Made by a program: the position numbers and the translations under genes
Shown here: one piece after another, positions 1 through 8,592 of the stretch
Layout of the letters: every line of letters begins with the position of its first letter
How positions within the stretch are numbered: position 1 is the stretch's first letter
The notes under the pieces: model-generated
Database searches by the model: none
Told to the model about the DNA's origin: nothing
The model's input: only the letters and a program-made list of their open reading frames with translations
NCBI RefSeq assembly: GCF_029633825.1
Contig: NZ_CP090641.1
Span: 868,001-932,000 of the forward strand
DNA: 64,000 bases
DNA from: Burkholderia contaminans
GTDB lineage: Bacteria; Pseudomonadota; Gammaproteobacteria; Burkholderiales; Burkholderiaceae
Reading direction: 5' to 3'

Positions 1-284
1 TGCTCGGGATCTCCGTCTACTTCGTGATCGACCTGATCTATTTCGTGCACCGCCTCGTCGCCGTCGACGGGCAGACCTGGAACGTGCGCGGCTGGCTGCA
101 ACTGCTGCGCTGGCTGTTCGTCGCGCCGGGCATCTTCACGCGCGTGATGCCGATGTGGCTGTTCTGGTTCTCGCCGCGCTTCCATCCCGATCGCCTCGAC
201 AGCGATGCGGCATTGCGCGCGGCACGCGCCGCGCTCGAACCGTATCTGGCCACTGCCGAACCCGAACCGGAGTCGCACGCATGA
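1..284 (+). CDS. C-terminal fragment of a predicted metal-dependent hydrolase (PF10118-like)
   Basis: The reading frame is open from base 3 and runs off the left edge, so the start is missing. The visible piece of about 93 residues has a hydrophobic stretch followed by a Trp/Phe-rich segment and a motif around WFSPRFHPD. This resembles the C-terminal end of PF10118 predicted metal-dependent hydrolases, where a motif like YFKPGYTPH occurs; compare the full-length member at 35814-36719. The catalytic His/Glu residues would lie outside the window. The stop overlaps the next start by four bases (ATGA), so the two are probably co-translated. Family assignment rests on a short tail and is tentative. 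Confidence 0.5.
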   Translation, partial: LGISVYFVIDLIYFVHRLVAVDGQTWNVRGWLQLLRWLFVAPGIFTRVMPMWLFWFSPRFHPDRLDSDAALRAARAALEPYLATAEPEPESHA

Positions 285-1180
285 CGCACGCGCCGTGGAC
301 GCCCGACGGGTTCGACGACTGGCGGCGCCACTATCCGGCGACGCCGTTCGCGCGTGCCGCGGCGAACCTCGACCGGACCGACGCGTTCATCGAAGGCTGG
401 ACGCGGCGCACTGCCCGCCTGCCGCTGACGACGACGCTCGTGCTCGTCGCCGGGCTGTATTCGGAATGGCTGCCCGGCTGCAATCGCGGCGCGCGCCAGA
501 CGCTCGGCGCGGCAGGCTATCGCGTGCTGACGGTGCCGGTGCGTTCCGCGCGCGGCGTGTTCGATCAGGGCGCACATATCGGCGCGTTCCTGCGCAAGCA
601 TCTGCCGGCCGGCGGCGACTTCGTCGCACTCGCGCACAGCAAGGGCGGCATCGACACGCTCGCCGCGCTCGTCGGCGACCCGACGCTGGCGGTGCGTTGC
701 GCGGGCCTCGCGCTGATGCAGCCGCCGTGCGGCCCGTCCGCGATCGTCGATACGATCTTCCGCCACGGCATGCCGCCGCACGTGGCCGCACCCTGGCCCG
801 ACCGCCTCGCACGCCGCATGCTGCGCACGCGCTGGGCCGATGCCGGCACGCGCGACATCAGCAGCCGGCGCGATCCACGGGTCAGCGACATGCTTGCCGC
901 ACTGCCACGCGACCTGCATCTCGTGCACGGCGTGAGCTGGTCCGTCGAGGCATCCACGCGCTTCGATTCGCACCACGGGAGGCTGAACGGGCATCGTCCC
1001 GGCTGCGCGCACGACGGACAGTTCTATCTCGAGCACCAGGTGATGGCCGGCATCCCGCAGATCTGCCTGCCACGGCTCGACCACGGCCAGCCCGTGCTCG
1101 GCGGGCTCGGCTTCGACGCCGGCCGCTTCTGGCTCGCGCTCGCCGACCTGCTGCACGTCACGCGCGCTCAGACCAGGTAG
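281..1180 (+). CDS. alpha/beta-hydrolase-like protein
   Basis: This 299-residue protein carries VALAHSKGG near residue 120, which fits the nucleophile elbow of an alpha/beta hydrolase (G/A-x-S-x-G with Ser as nucleophile). A histidine in LDHGQP near the C-terminus could complete a triad. No signal peptide is visible. The ATG at 281 was chosen because it sits in an ATGA overlap with the preceding gene; an in-frame upstream start would lie inside that gene. Its stop overlaps the 3' end of the convergent gene by 13 bp. Pairing with a PF10118-type protein recurs at 33996-36719, suggesting a lipid or ester substrate, but no substrate can be named. Confidence 0.7.
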   Translation: MTHAPWTPDGFDDWRRHYPATPFARAAANLDRTDAFIEGWTRRTARLPLTTTLVLVAGLYSEWLPGCNRGARQTLGAAGYRVLTVPVRSARGVFDQGAHIGAFLRKHLPAGGDFVALAHSKGGIDTLAALVGDPTLAVRCAGLALMQPPCGPSAIVDTIFRHGMPPHVAAPWPDRLARRMLRTRWADAGTRDISSRRDPRVSDMLAALPRDLHLVHGVSWSVEASTRFDSHHGRLNGHRPGCAHDGQFYLEHQVMAGIPQICLPRLDHGQPVLGGLGFDAGRFWLALADLLHVTRAQTR

Positions 1181-2283
1181 ATCTCGAAGCCCGGCACGCG
1201 CCCGGCCAGCTGGCTGCCGATCGGTGCGCCCGGCTCACCGGTCGACAGCGTGTAGAGATCCATCGGCGTACGCGCCGTGTAGTAGCGCGCGAGCGCCGGC
1301 CCCAGCGGATCGCCGTCGTACAGGCACAACTGCATCAGCGCATGACTGTCGCGCACGCGCAGCCACGCGGCATCGAGCAGCGCCGCGAACACGGACGGAT
1401 CGCGGTCGCGCACCTGCAGGTGCGTCAGGTAGACGTCGCGCAACGGCTCGCCGGGCGCCGCGATACGCGGACGGCGCAATGCGGGCGCGAGCGCGTTGAA
1501 GGCGACACGGACCGCCTGCAGCGGCAACGGCAATCGTTCGAGCACGATCCGCTTGATATCGCCGGCGTCCCACGGCGCGACGCAGCCGAGCAGGTTGTCG
1601 TGCGCGTCGAGCGCCAGCAGGAACGCGCCGATGCCGAACGACGGCCACGTGTCGAGCCGCCGCGTGAATTCGTCCGCGGAGAACACGCCGCCAAACGGCT
1701 GGCGGCGCGATTCGGCATCGAGAAACGCGCGCAACGCGTCTGCGTGACGCGGCTGCGCTTCGACGATCCGCACGCCCGGCACGCAACGCGGCACCGACGA
1801 CAGCCCGCGCTGCGCGTAGATCGACACGTTCTCGTAGCCGTGCCAGTGCGTGAAACGCAGCCTGTTCTCGCGCCGCGATCGTGCCAGCGACTGCACCGCG
1901 AGCCGGTTGTCGCGGATCATGCAGCAATACGCATGCTGCACGCCGGTGTCGGCACGCAGCATCGCGAAACGTGCGCGCACCGAGTCGGTCCACTCGCGCG
2001 ACAGACGCCGGTCAGGCATCAGCCGCAGATCGCCGAGATAGGCGACCGGCTGCGCGCGTTCGCCGAGATAGCCGTCGCGCACGACGAGGCTCGCGAGCCC
2101 CTTCAGCGCCGCGCGCTCGTCCTCCGCGAGCCAGACCTCATGATGCGGCGCGTGGCAGCGATGCAGCGCGAAGTAGTCGGGCGCACGATCGAAGCGCAGC
2201 GGCAGGCTGCCCTGCATCGCATGGCGGGACTGGAAATCGAGAATGCGCGCGTTGTCGGCCGGTTGCGCGAGACGGATCCGCAT
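1168..2283 (-). CDS. GNAT-like acyltransferase, function unknown
   Basis: A 371-residue protein whose start, MRIRLAQPADNARILDF, is typical of the first strand and helix of GNAT-fold acetyltransferases, with a beta-rich region YLGDLRLMPDRR further on. The second half (residues about 190-370) appears to repeat a GNAT-like layout, so it may be a tandem-GNAT protein. It starts 9 bases after the stop of the upstream gene at 2293-3003, so the two are likely one transcript. No substrate can be inferred from sequence. The neighbouring desaturase fusion makes an acyl-transfer role in lipid tailoring possible, but this is context only. Confidence 0.55.
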   Translation of the reverse strand: MRIRLAQPADNARILDFQSRHAMQGSLPLRFDRAPDYFALHRCHAPHHEVWLAEDERAALKGLASLVVRDGYLGERAQPVAYLGDLRLMPDRRLSREWTDSVRARFAMLRADTGVQHAYCCMIRDNRLAVQSLARSRRENRLRFTHWHGYENVSIYAQRGLSSVPRCVPGVRIVEAQPRHADALRAFLDAESRRQPFGGVFSADEFTRRLDTWPSFGIGAFLLALDAHDNLLGCVAPWDAGDIKRIVLERLPLPLQAVRVAFNALAPALRRPRIAAPGEPLRDVYLTHLQVRDRDPSVFAALLDAAWLRVRDSHALMQLCLYDGDPLGPALARYYTARTPMDLYTLSTGEPGAPIGSQLAGRVPGFEIYLV

Positions 2284-2292
2284 GTGCCCCGC

Positions 2293-3003
2293 TCACACAC
2301 CGTCGAACAGCCGGCGCGCGAGCGGCCGCAGGTTCGACGCCGACAGTTCGCACAGGCACACGAGTTCGTCGCCCTGTGCGTAGCCGGGATTGCGCGCGAG
2401 GAAGTAGTCGACGTCGGCCAGCCGCCGGTGCGCGGCCGGTACCTCCGCAAGCGCGGGCGTGAGCCGGCCCTGCGGGGTGTCGAACGACAGCAGGCCGGTG
2501 GCGGAGTCGTACGCGTGCCCGTAGCGGCTCGCGGCCAGGTAATCCATCAGGTCCTGCGTGGCCGGTGCGGTCAGGTTGTCGGCACGCGGCGCATAGTCGC
2601 GCGCGAACGCGCGCAGGTAGCGATAGGTGCGATGCCCCTTGCAGATCAGAAACCAGTACAGCGGCACGGCGGGCGCCTGCCGCCACACGTCGCCCGCGTG
2701 GCGGATCCACGCAAACGCGAGATGCTGCGTGCCCCAATGCGCGGGATCGATGATCGTATCGCCGGAAAAGATCACGCGGATCGACGCGTCGCGCCAGCGT
2801 GTCTCGTACTGCTTGAGCGTCGAGAAGCCCTGGATCGCGCCGCCGCCGTCACGCAGCAGGATGCAGTGCGTCTTGTCGCCGAGATCGCGGTCGAACTGCG
2901 CGCGGACCGTGTCGCAATAGGACGCCGCATACAACGAGAACATCCGGTCGATGTCGTCCGGGCCCAGGGCCGCACGTTCGACGGCGGTGGCACGCAACTC
3001 CAT
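2293..3003 (-). CDS. GNAT-like hypothetical protein
   Basis: A 236-residue protein. The N-terminal half has a GNAT-like layout (FSLYAASYCDTVRAQFDRDL, then CILLRDGGGAIQGFSTLKQY), matching a helix followed by the central strands of the fold. The rest is not recognised. No signal peptide or membrane segment is visible. It is the first gene of a two-gene minus-strand unit with the GNAT-like gene at 1168-2283, and it is divergent from the PAP2-desaturase fusion with only about 60 bp between starts, so promoters must overlap. A role together with the fusion protein is inferred from position only. Confidence 0.5.
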   Translation of the reverse strand: MELRATAVERAALGPDDIDRMFSLYAASYCDTVRAQFDRDLGDKTHCILLRDGGGAIQGFSTLKQYETRWRDASIRVIFSGDTIIDPAHWGTQHLAFAWIRHAGDVWRQAPAVPLYWFLICKGHRTYRYLRAFARDYAPRADNLTAPATQDLMDYLAASRYGHAYDSATGLLSFDTPQGRLTPALAEVPAAHRRLADVDYFLARNPGYAQGDELVCLCELSASNLRPLARRLFDGV

Positions 3004-3064
3004 CGGCTACTCCTGCAAGACTGAACAGCTTGCTATGATAGCCCGTTACCCGCCCGCTCCCGCC

Positions 3065-4525
3065 ATGTCCAACGCCGTTTCCCGCCAGGATGCGAACAAC
3101 GCGCCGATCGCCCGGCCATGGTTGCTGCTCGCCACCTATCTCGTCGTGACGGGTGTGTTCTACACGTTCGTCACGCACCTGCCGCTCGCGCCGGTCACGG
3201 TCATTCCGGCGGGCGCACTCGATCGCGCGATTCCGCTGCTGCCCGGCACCGTGCCGCTTTATCTCAGCTACCTGTTCGCGATGCCCACGCTCGTCTGGCT
3301 CGGGCGCGGCCGCGCCTGGCTGCTGCCGGCGTTCTTCGCCGGCGCGCTCGCGGCCGGCGTTTGCCTCGTGTGTCATCTGCTGCATCCGACCGCCGTCGTG
3401 TGGCCGACCGCTCATGACGACTGGATCGCGTGGCTTCAGCGGATCGATACGCCGCTTGCCGCATCGCCGAGCGGCCACGTCGCGCTTCCGGTTGCAATCG
3501 CGATCGTACTGCTGGCGCTGCGGCAACGGTCGGCCGTGCTGTTCGCCGCGTGGAGCGCGCTGCTGATGGTCACGACACTGACCACCGGCCAGCATCGTGC
3601 CGCCGATGTCGCATGGGGCGGTGCGATCGGCATCGCGGCCGGCGCGTTTACGCTCACGCTGCTGCGCGCCCAAGTCGACCTGCGCACGGTGGCGGCCGCG
3701 CTGCTCGAATGGGCGTGCATCGTCGTGGCGATCAGCGTGGCCATCGCGCTCGGCGGGTGGTACCTGTATGCGCCAGCGGTGCTCGTCGTCGCAACGCGGC
3801 AGCATGCGCTGTTCATCCTGTATCACGACGCGACCCACTATCACCTCACGCGCCGTCGCGGTTTCAACGACTTCCTGATCAACGTCGCGATCGGCGTGCC
3901 GGGGCTCGTGCCCGTCGAGTTCTACCGGCCGCTGCATCTCGCGCATCACCGGCATCTCGGCACCGCGCAGGACCCGGAGCGCCAGTTCCTCTATCACGAC
4001 CAGCCGTGGCGGTTCCGGCCGCTCGATGCGTGGCCGCTCGCGCGGCAATTCCTTGGCGACCTGTTCGTGCTGAACATGGTGCGCAACATGGCGGCGTTCC
4101 GGCGTGCGGGCGGACAGGCCACGCACCTCGGCCTGCCGTTCCAGGCAGCCGCGGCCGTGTGGGTAATCATCGTCGCACTGCTCGTATGGGCCTGTTCCGC
4201 ACGAACGATCCTGCTGGTCGCGGCGCTATGGTTCGTGCCGCTGCTCACGCTGTCGGTACTGTTGCAGAAGATCCGCAGCATGGCCGAGCACAGCGGTGGC
4301 CCGCATGCGACGCCCGGCTGGGCCGATTGGTCGTATTCATGGCGCACGGGCTGGATCGGCCGCGTGCTCGTGTGGCCGTATCACATCAACCTTCACCTGC
4401 AGCATCACCGGAATCCGGCGGTGCCGTGGCATGCGCTGCCCGACGCGATCGATGAACACGAGCCGCAGCTCGACGCACCGGAGCTGGCCCGGCTGCTGTG
4501 GTCGGGCATCCCGCCGAAACCGTGA
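3065..4525 (+). CDS. PAP2-like / fatty acid desaturase fusion membrane protein
   Basis: This 486-residue integral membrane protein joins two lipid enzymes. Residues about 15-200 look like the PAP2/inositolphosphotransferase type, with SPSGHVALP (about 134-142) and TGQHRAADV (about 174-182) as the second and third PAP2 motifs. Residues about 210-480 are a membrane desaturase with three histidine boxes: HDATHYH (254-260), HLAHHRH (291-297) and HLQHH near 447. The family would use a di-iron centre in the membrane. The start at 3065 gives a sensible N-terminus; an in-frame ATG at 3035 is an alternative, and neither has a strong ribosome binding site. It is divergent from a GNAT-like pair, suggesting a shared lipid-modification role. 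Confidence 0.8.
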   Translation: MSNAVSRQDANNAPIARPWLLLATYLVVTGVFYTFVTHLPLAPVTVIPAGALDRAIPLLPGTVPLYLSYLFAMPTLVWLGRGRAWLLPAFFAGALAAGVCLVCHLLHPTAVVWPTAHDDWIAWLQRIDTPLAASPSGHVALPVAIAIVLLALRQRSAVLFAAWSALLMVTTLTTGQHRAADVAWGGAIGIAAGAFTLTLLRAQVDLRTVAAALLEWACIVVAISVAIALGGWYLYAPAVLVVATRQHALFILYHDATHYHLTRRRGFNDFLINVAIGVPGLVPVEFYRPLHLAHHRHLGTAQDPERQFLYHDQPWRFRPLDAWPLARQFLGDLFVLNMVRNMAAFRRAGGQATHLGLPFQAAAAVWVIIVALLVWACSARTILLVAALWFVPLLTLSVLLQKIRSMAEHSGGPHATPGWADWSYSWRTGWIGRVLVWPYHINLHLQHHRNPAVPWHALPDAIDEHEPQLDAPELARLLWSGIPPKP

Positions 4526-4571
4526 CCGGCGACGGCATGCGTGATACCGCACGCCGTCGCCCCCTTCCCCG

Positions 4572-5303
4572 TTACTTCGCGATAAACACGCCCGACGTCG
4601 GGCACGTGCCCTGCGTATTGCCGTCCGTCACGAGCGATGCGGCGCTCGGGAACTGCGTGGTCGCATTGGTCTTCACCGCGATCCACGCTTCGGTGAAGTA
4701 GCTGACGCCATTCGTCTTCGTGCACTTCAGCGACACCGCGCTGCGCGTATTGCTGCCGAATGCGCCTTCGAACGCCGACAGCAACTGGTTGCGCGTGACC
4801 GTCTTGCCCGCGTTCGCCTGCAGGAACGCGTTGAACGACGTGTTGCCGAGCCGGCTGATCATGCCGGAAGCCTGGTTCCAGTACGCATCGGGCGATGCCG
4901 AATTCGAGCAGGTGCCGTGCTTGAACCACTCGTGCTTGTCGAGGCACGACGCGACGCCCGGCATGTACGTCGACAGCGTGTTACGGGTCGCGCTGCTGAT
5001 CGGGTACGCGTCCATGCTGCACCACTGGTGCGCGTTGTCGAGGTCGATGTCGTTCTGCGGCACGCCGCAGTAGAACGGCTGGTTGCCGTCGTAGTTGTTC
5101 GGCCACAGGCCATGCAGCGACAGGCTCGTCGCTGCGTAAGTGCCGGCGAGGTTCGTGCATTCGGGCGTGTCGTGCGACGCGCAGAAGCCGGGCTCCCACG
5201 ACGCGGCGAGCAACAGGTAGTCGTAGCTGGTCTGCGCGGTGGCGTGCAGTGAAGCGGAAGCGACGGCGAGTGCGGCAGCGGCGCGGGCGAGCGTCTTGAG
5301 CAT
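4572..5303 (-). CDS. secreted ribonuclease T2 family protein
   Basis: A 243-residue protein with a signal peptide of about 23 residues ending ATA/Q. Both conserved active-site segments of RNase T2 are present: SLHGLWPN (His64) and HEWFKHGTC (His124, Glu125, Lys128, His129). Cysteines are plentiful, consistent with disulfides in an exported enzyme. The family cleaves RNA through a 2',3'-cyclic phosphate and in bacteria is usually periplasmic or secreted. The ATG at 5303 was chosen because a GAGGAAA ribosome binding site precedes it and the signal peptide starts there; upstream in-frame sequence is not coding-like. Length fits the bacterial family. Confidence 0.93.
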   Translation of the reverse strand: MLKTLARAAAALAVASASLHATAQTSYDYLLLAASWEPGFCASHDTPECTNLAGTYAATSLSLHGLWPNNYDGNQPFYCGVPQNDIDLDNAHQWCSMDAYPISSATRNTLSTYMPGVASCLDKHEWFKHGTCSNSASPDAYWNQASGMISRLGNTSFNAFLQANAGKTVTRNQLLSAFEGAFGSNTRSAVSLKCTKTNGVSYFTEAWIAVKTNATTQFPSAASLVTDGNTQGTCPTSGVFIAK

Positions 5304-5498
5304 GGCGTTTCCTCGGTAAAGGCTTGCGGTCGCAGGATGCGCCGCAAGGTTGTCGAATGTCTGTCCGCGATTGTTGCCGACGCAACGTGGCACGAATGTG
5401 AAGGTGGACGAAAGATATCCGGAGACACGAGCACAAGTGCAGGCATGCGCCGCTTCACATGTCTGAAGCGCGCCGCCGACGCGGCGGCACACCGTCGC

Positions 5499-6077
5499 TC
5501 ACGACCCGGCACCCAGTTGCGTGCACGCGCGTGTGATCGATTCGGGGCCTTCAAGCGCGAGGATCTGCCACACGCCGATGCTGACGCGCTGGCGCGCCGC
5601 CGTCGACGCATCGGCCAGCAACGCCTCGACGCGCGGTGCGGCAGCCGGCGCCTGCTGCTTCAGCGCCGCGTGATGCCGCGCGCGCGACGCCGGTTCGGAT
5701 TCGTACACGTCGCACAGACGCACCATGCCGGCAAGACCGGCGAGGTCGTCGTCCTTGTCGATCGCGCCCGGCTCGACCGGCGCGAGCCCCTTGCGCTCCG
5801 CCGCCGGCAGCTTGTTGCGCGCACCTTCGTCGATCGACGTGGCGGATGCCGGCGGCAGGCCGCCGATCGCCGCGACGATCCGGCTGCCCGCGGCGATCAT
5901 GTCGCCCTGGCACTCGATTTTCTCGGCGGCCGCGACGTTCGAGCAGAACGACACCGACGTGCGGTACACGTCGTTGCTCATGCGCGGCACCTCGTCCGCG
6001 CTCGCCTGCACGAAGCCGGCGCTCGTCAGCGCCAGGGCGGCGGGAATCAGGATGCGGAAAGCTCTCGTCTTGTTCAT
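5499..6077 (-). CDS. hypothetical secreted protein
   Basis: A 192-residue protein starting MNKTRAFRILIPAALALTSA, a clear signal peptide cleaved near VQASA/DEV. The mature part is acidic and alanine-rich with three cysteines, and no family was recognised. The start was placed at the ATG at 6077 because the signal peptide begins there; the same frame stays open far upstream only as a shadow of the gene at 6173-7576. It lies 95 bases downstream of that membrane-protein gene on the same strand, so they may be co-transcribed. Function unknown; a periplasmic location is the only firm inference. Confidence 0.7.
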   Translation of the reverse strand: MNKTRAFRILIPAALALTSAGFVQASADEVPRMSNDVYRTSVSFCSNVAAAEKIECQGDMIAAGSRIVAAIGGLPPASATSIDEGARNKLPAAERKGLAPVEPGAIDKDDDLAGLAGMVRLCDVYESEPASRARHHAALKQQAPAAAPRVEALLADASTAARQRVSIGVWQILALEGPESITRACTQLGAGS

Positions 6078-6172
6078 TGTTGTTGGCGTAGGGAGTTCTC
6101 GGGGCGAGCAACATCGCGCAGCCGCGCGGCGGCGGCCGCAGTGACGCCGGGCCCGCGTCCGGCGGCACGCGA

Positions 6173-7576
6173 TCACTTCATCGACGCTGCCTCCGCTCCG
6201 CCGGGCGACAGCGCCGCGTTGTCCTGCTCGCGCCACGTGCGACGCGACGTCATGATCGCCTTCACGGCCGAGCGCGCGACCTTCCACCACGCGAACGGCC
6301 GCGGATCGGCGAGCATGCTGAGCGCGCGTGCATAGTCGAGCGTGAGCCCGGGCGTCCATGCCATCGTCACCGCACGCTTGCGGATCTGCGCGGCAACCCA
6401 CAGCTCGGGCGTGAGCAGCAGCCGCACGAAAGCGCCCCACCCGGCCCGCGCGCCCTTCAGCCGCCACACCGCGCCGTCGAGCGCGGCTTCGAGCGCGTTC
6501 GACACCGTGCTCGAGCAATTGCGGTGCGTGAGGTTGTACGTCACGTTCTGCCGGTACGACGTCCAGAACGCATCCAGCTTCGACGGATCGTAGTTGCGGA
6601 TCCGCACGCGCACGGTCGACGGGCACCACGCCTTCGACTCGGTCGCGTAGTCGGGCTGGAACAGGCCCGGCACGTCGTTTTCGCGGGTCGCGCGCAGGAT
6701 GCGCGTGAATTCGTCCGGAGAACGATCGATTTCGACGCCCGGATAGAGGCTGATATAGATGCCCTCGGGCGACTCCAGCGCCGCGTGCCCGGTCGAGATC
6801 ACGCCATTGACGTCCACGGCCGCGATATAGCGGTCGATCACCGGATAGCGCTGCGCTTCGGCTTTCGACGTGCCGGTGGGCGTCCACACGTGCACGGTGA
6901 GCGCATGCTCGCCGTCGGCCGGCGGGCCGTCCCACTCGGATTGCGCGAACTGCGGGAGGTCGCGCGCATCGTCGAGATCCGGCGCGAGCGCCGGCGCCGG
7001 CGACGACGCGAACGCCGGATTGCGCGTCAGCCGCCGCACGCGCGCAGCGAGGCTCAGCATGTGCATCCCGCCGAACATCAGCAGCAGCCCGAGGCAGTAC
7101 GGCACGGTGCCCACATAGTGCGTCGGGTACGGCTGATAGAAGAAGACGGCCAGCAGGATCTCGACGACGCCCCACGCGAAGGCGACGTTCCAGCGGCGAT
7201 AGCGCACCATCCACGCGGCGGTGCACTGCAGCAACCCGTCGACGAGGAACAGCGTGCCGAAGATCATCGACAGCAGGAAATGGCCGTGGTGATGACCCGC
7301 GAACACGAGCCCGGCGGCGACCACGACCACGATCCCCTTCACGTAGCGCAGGGTGCGCTGCCCGCCGACGCCGCTGCCGGCCACCGCGAGCGTCGCGAGC
7401 CCTTCGATCAGGAACAGCCACGCAAAGATCTGGATCGGGAAGTGCAGCGCGCCGTCGAGCGCGTCGACGAAGATCACGACGCCCGCGACGACCCACACCC
7501 AGCCGAGCACGGTCAGCCCGCGCCAGCGGGTACGCAAGTATTCGATGCCCAGCAGCAGCAAGACCAGTCGTACCAT
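6173..7576 (-). CDS. HdeD-like membrane protein fused to a possible papain-fold domain
   Basis: A 467-residue protein. Residues 1-185 contain about six hydrophobic segments with the layout of HdeD/DUF308 membrane proteins. Residues about 215-400 are soluble and contain ISTGHAALE followed about 100 residues later by YNLTHRNCSSTVSNALE. A His in a GHAxL strand and a Cys at the start of a helix are the pattern of circularly permuted NlpC/P60-like papain folds; this is inference from the two motifs. The start has a GAGAGGG ribosome binding site. It is the upstream gene of a likely pair with the secreted protein at 5499-6077. A peptidase, amidase or lipid-hydrolysing role is possible. Confidence 0.65.
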   Translation of the reverse strand: MVRLVLLLLGIEYLRTRWRGLTVLGWVWVVAGVVIFVDALDGALHFPIQIFAWLFLIEGLATLAVAGSGVGGQRTLRYVKGIVVVVAAGLVFAGHHHGHFLLSMIFGTLFLVDGLLQCTAAWMVRYRRWNVAFAWGVVEILLAVFFYQPYPTHYVGTVPYCLGLLLMFGGMHMLSLAARVRRLTRNPAFASSPAPALAPDLDDARDLPQFAQSEWDGPPADGEHALTVHVWTPTGTSKAEAQRYPVIDRYIAAVDVNGVISTGHAALESPEGIYISLYPGVEIDRSPDEFTRILRATRENDVPGLFQPDYATESKAWCPSTVRVRIRNYDPSKLDAFWTSYRQNVTYNLTHRNCSSTVSNALEAALDGAVWRLKGARAGWGAFVRLLLTPELWVAAQIRKRAVTMAWTPGLTLDYARALSMLADPRPFAWWKVARSAVKAIMTSRRTWREQDNAALSPGGAEAASMK

Positions 7577-7919
7577 CGCGCCCTCTCGTCATTTTTTCGG
7601 GATACGCGCTGGTCACGCGTTTCCTGTCGTTTCGACCGCGCATCGTGCGACGCGTCAGCCGAAAGGCGGTAATTCATACCGGCGCGTCATGCCTCGACAT
7701 GACCGTTGGCGGCCGATATACCTCCGCACTGGCCGAATAATAAGATATGGCGGAGACGGTTGAAAGCGGCGACGGAAACGTTGTCGGCATGGCGCTGGCA
7801 GGGGCCGCCGACCGCTGCCAAGGCAGATTTCCCGTTCGACAATCTGCGTCGGATACGCGAGAATCCGGCTTCCGAGGGCGAAAGCCACTGAACCGAACCG
7901 CACAGACGGGACAACAACA
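7577..7919. other. divergent intergenic region
   Basis: 343 bases between two divergent genes. It is less GC-rich than its surroundings around 7735-7760, where the run AATAATAAGATATGG could hold promoter elements, but no confident -35/-10 pair or operator can be assigned. No short gene with a ribosome binding site was found. Confidence 0.4.
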
Positions 7920-8558
7920 ATGAACGTATCGATCACGCGCCGGCGCCTGCTGGCCGCCGGCGTGGCCGCCAGCAGCCTCGCGCTGTCGGGCTGCTTCACG
8001 CCGAAGCTGTACAAGGACGACGGATACAGCGAACAAGTGTCCGGATTCATGATGACCGAGGACGGCAAGAAACTCGTCGTCCTGGGCACGGACTACCATT
8101 ACATCTTCGATCTGCCGGCGCAGTTGCGGCCGGTACTGATGTCCGGTTACCGGAAGTCGCTGCGCACGACGTTCGCCGCCTTTCATGCGAGCGGCGGCAG
8201 CATCACGGGCCAATACCGGATCGTGCTGCCGAAGGACGCGTCGGACGACGATCGACAGGCGGCCGCCGCCGACGGCTTCACCGCCGCGCAGGCCGGCCTC
8301 GTGCTCGAAGGCGACATCAGCGGCAAGCGCTATTCGACGGAAGGATTCGCCGAAAAGTACAAGACGAGCACGCAGCCGTTCAACCGGCCGTACTCGGTCT
8401 ACATCAGGCAATCGCCTTCCGCGCTCGGCATGGGGCTGCGGATTCTCGCCACGCCGGTCACGGTTGCCGCCGACGGCGTGCTCGTACTGGGCGGCATCGT
8501 GCTCTTGCCGTTCGCGGCAATTGCGATCCAGGCGAACGGCGGCCTCCGGATCATGTAA
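7920..8558 (+). CDS. hypothetical lipoprotein
   Basis: A 212-residue protein with a twin-arginine-rich N-terminus (SITRRRLLAAG) and a lipobox LALSGC, with Cys25 as the lipidation site. The mature domain has the phrase GTDYHYIFDLP and, near the C-terminus, a long hydrophobic segment (about residues 175-205) that may be a membrane helix. No known domain was recognised. It is followed after 34 bases by an XRE-type regulator on the same strand. Location at the cell envelope is well supported; the role is unknown. Confidence 0.75.
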   Translation: MNVSITRRRLLAAGVAASSLALSGCFTPKLYKDDGYSEQVSGFMMTEDGKKLVVLGTDYHYIFDLPAQLRPVLMSGYRKSLRTTFAAFHASGGSITGQYRIVLPKDASDDDRQAAAADGFTAAQAGLVLEGDISGKRYSTEGFAEKYKTSTQPFNRPYSVYIRQSPSALGMGLRILATPVTVAADGVLVLGGIVLLPFAAIAIQANGGLRIM

Positions 8559-8592
8559 AGGCGTGCGGTACGAGCGCAACTGGAGCACCACC

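Noticed and set aside
5499..7643. A 714-codon minus-strand frame covering two genes
   Set aside because: Only its last 192 codons look like a protein (signal peptide at 6077); the rest is the shadow of 6173-7576.
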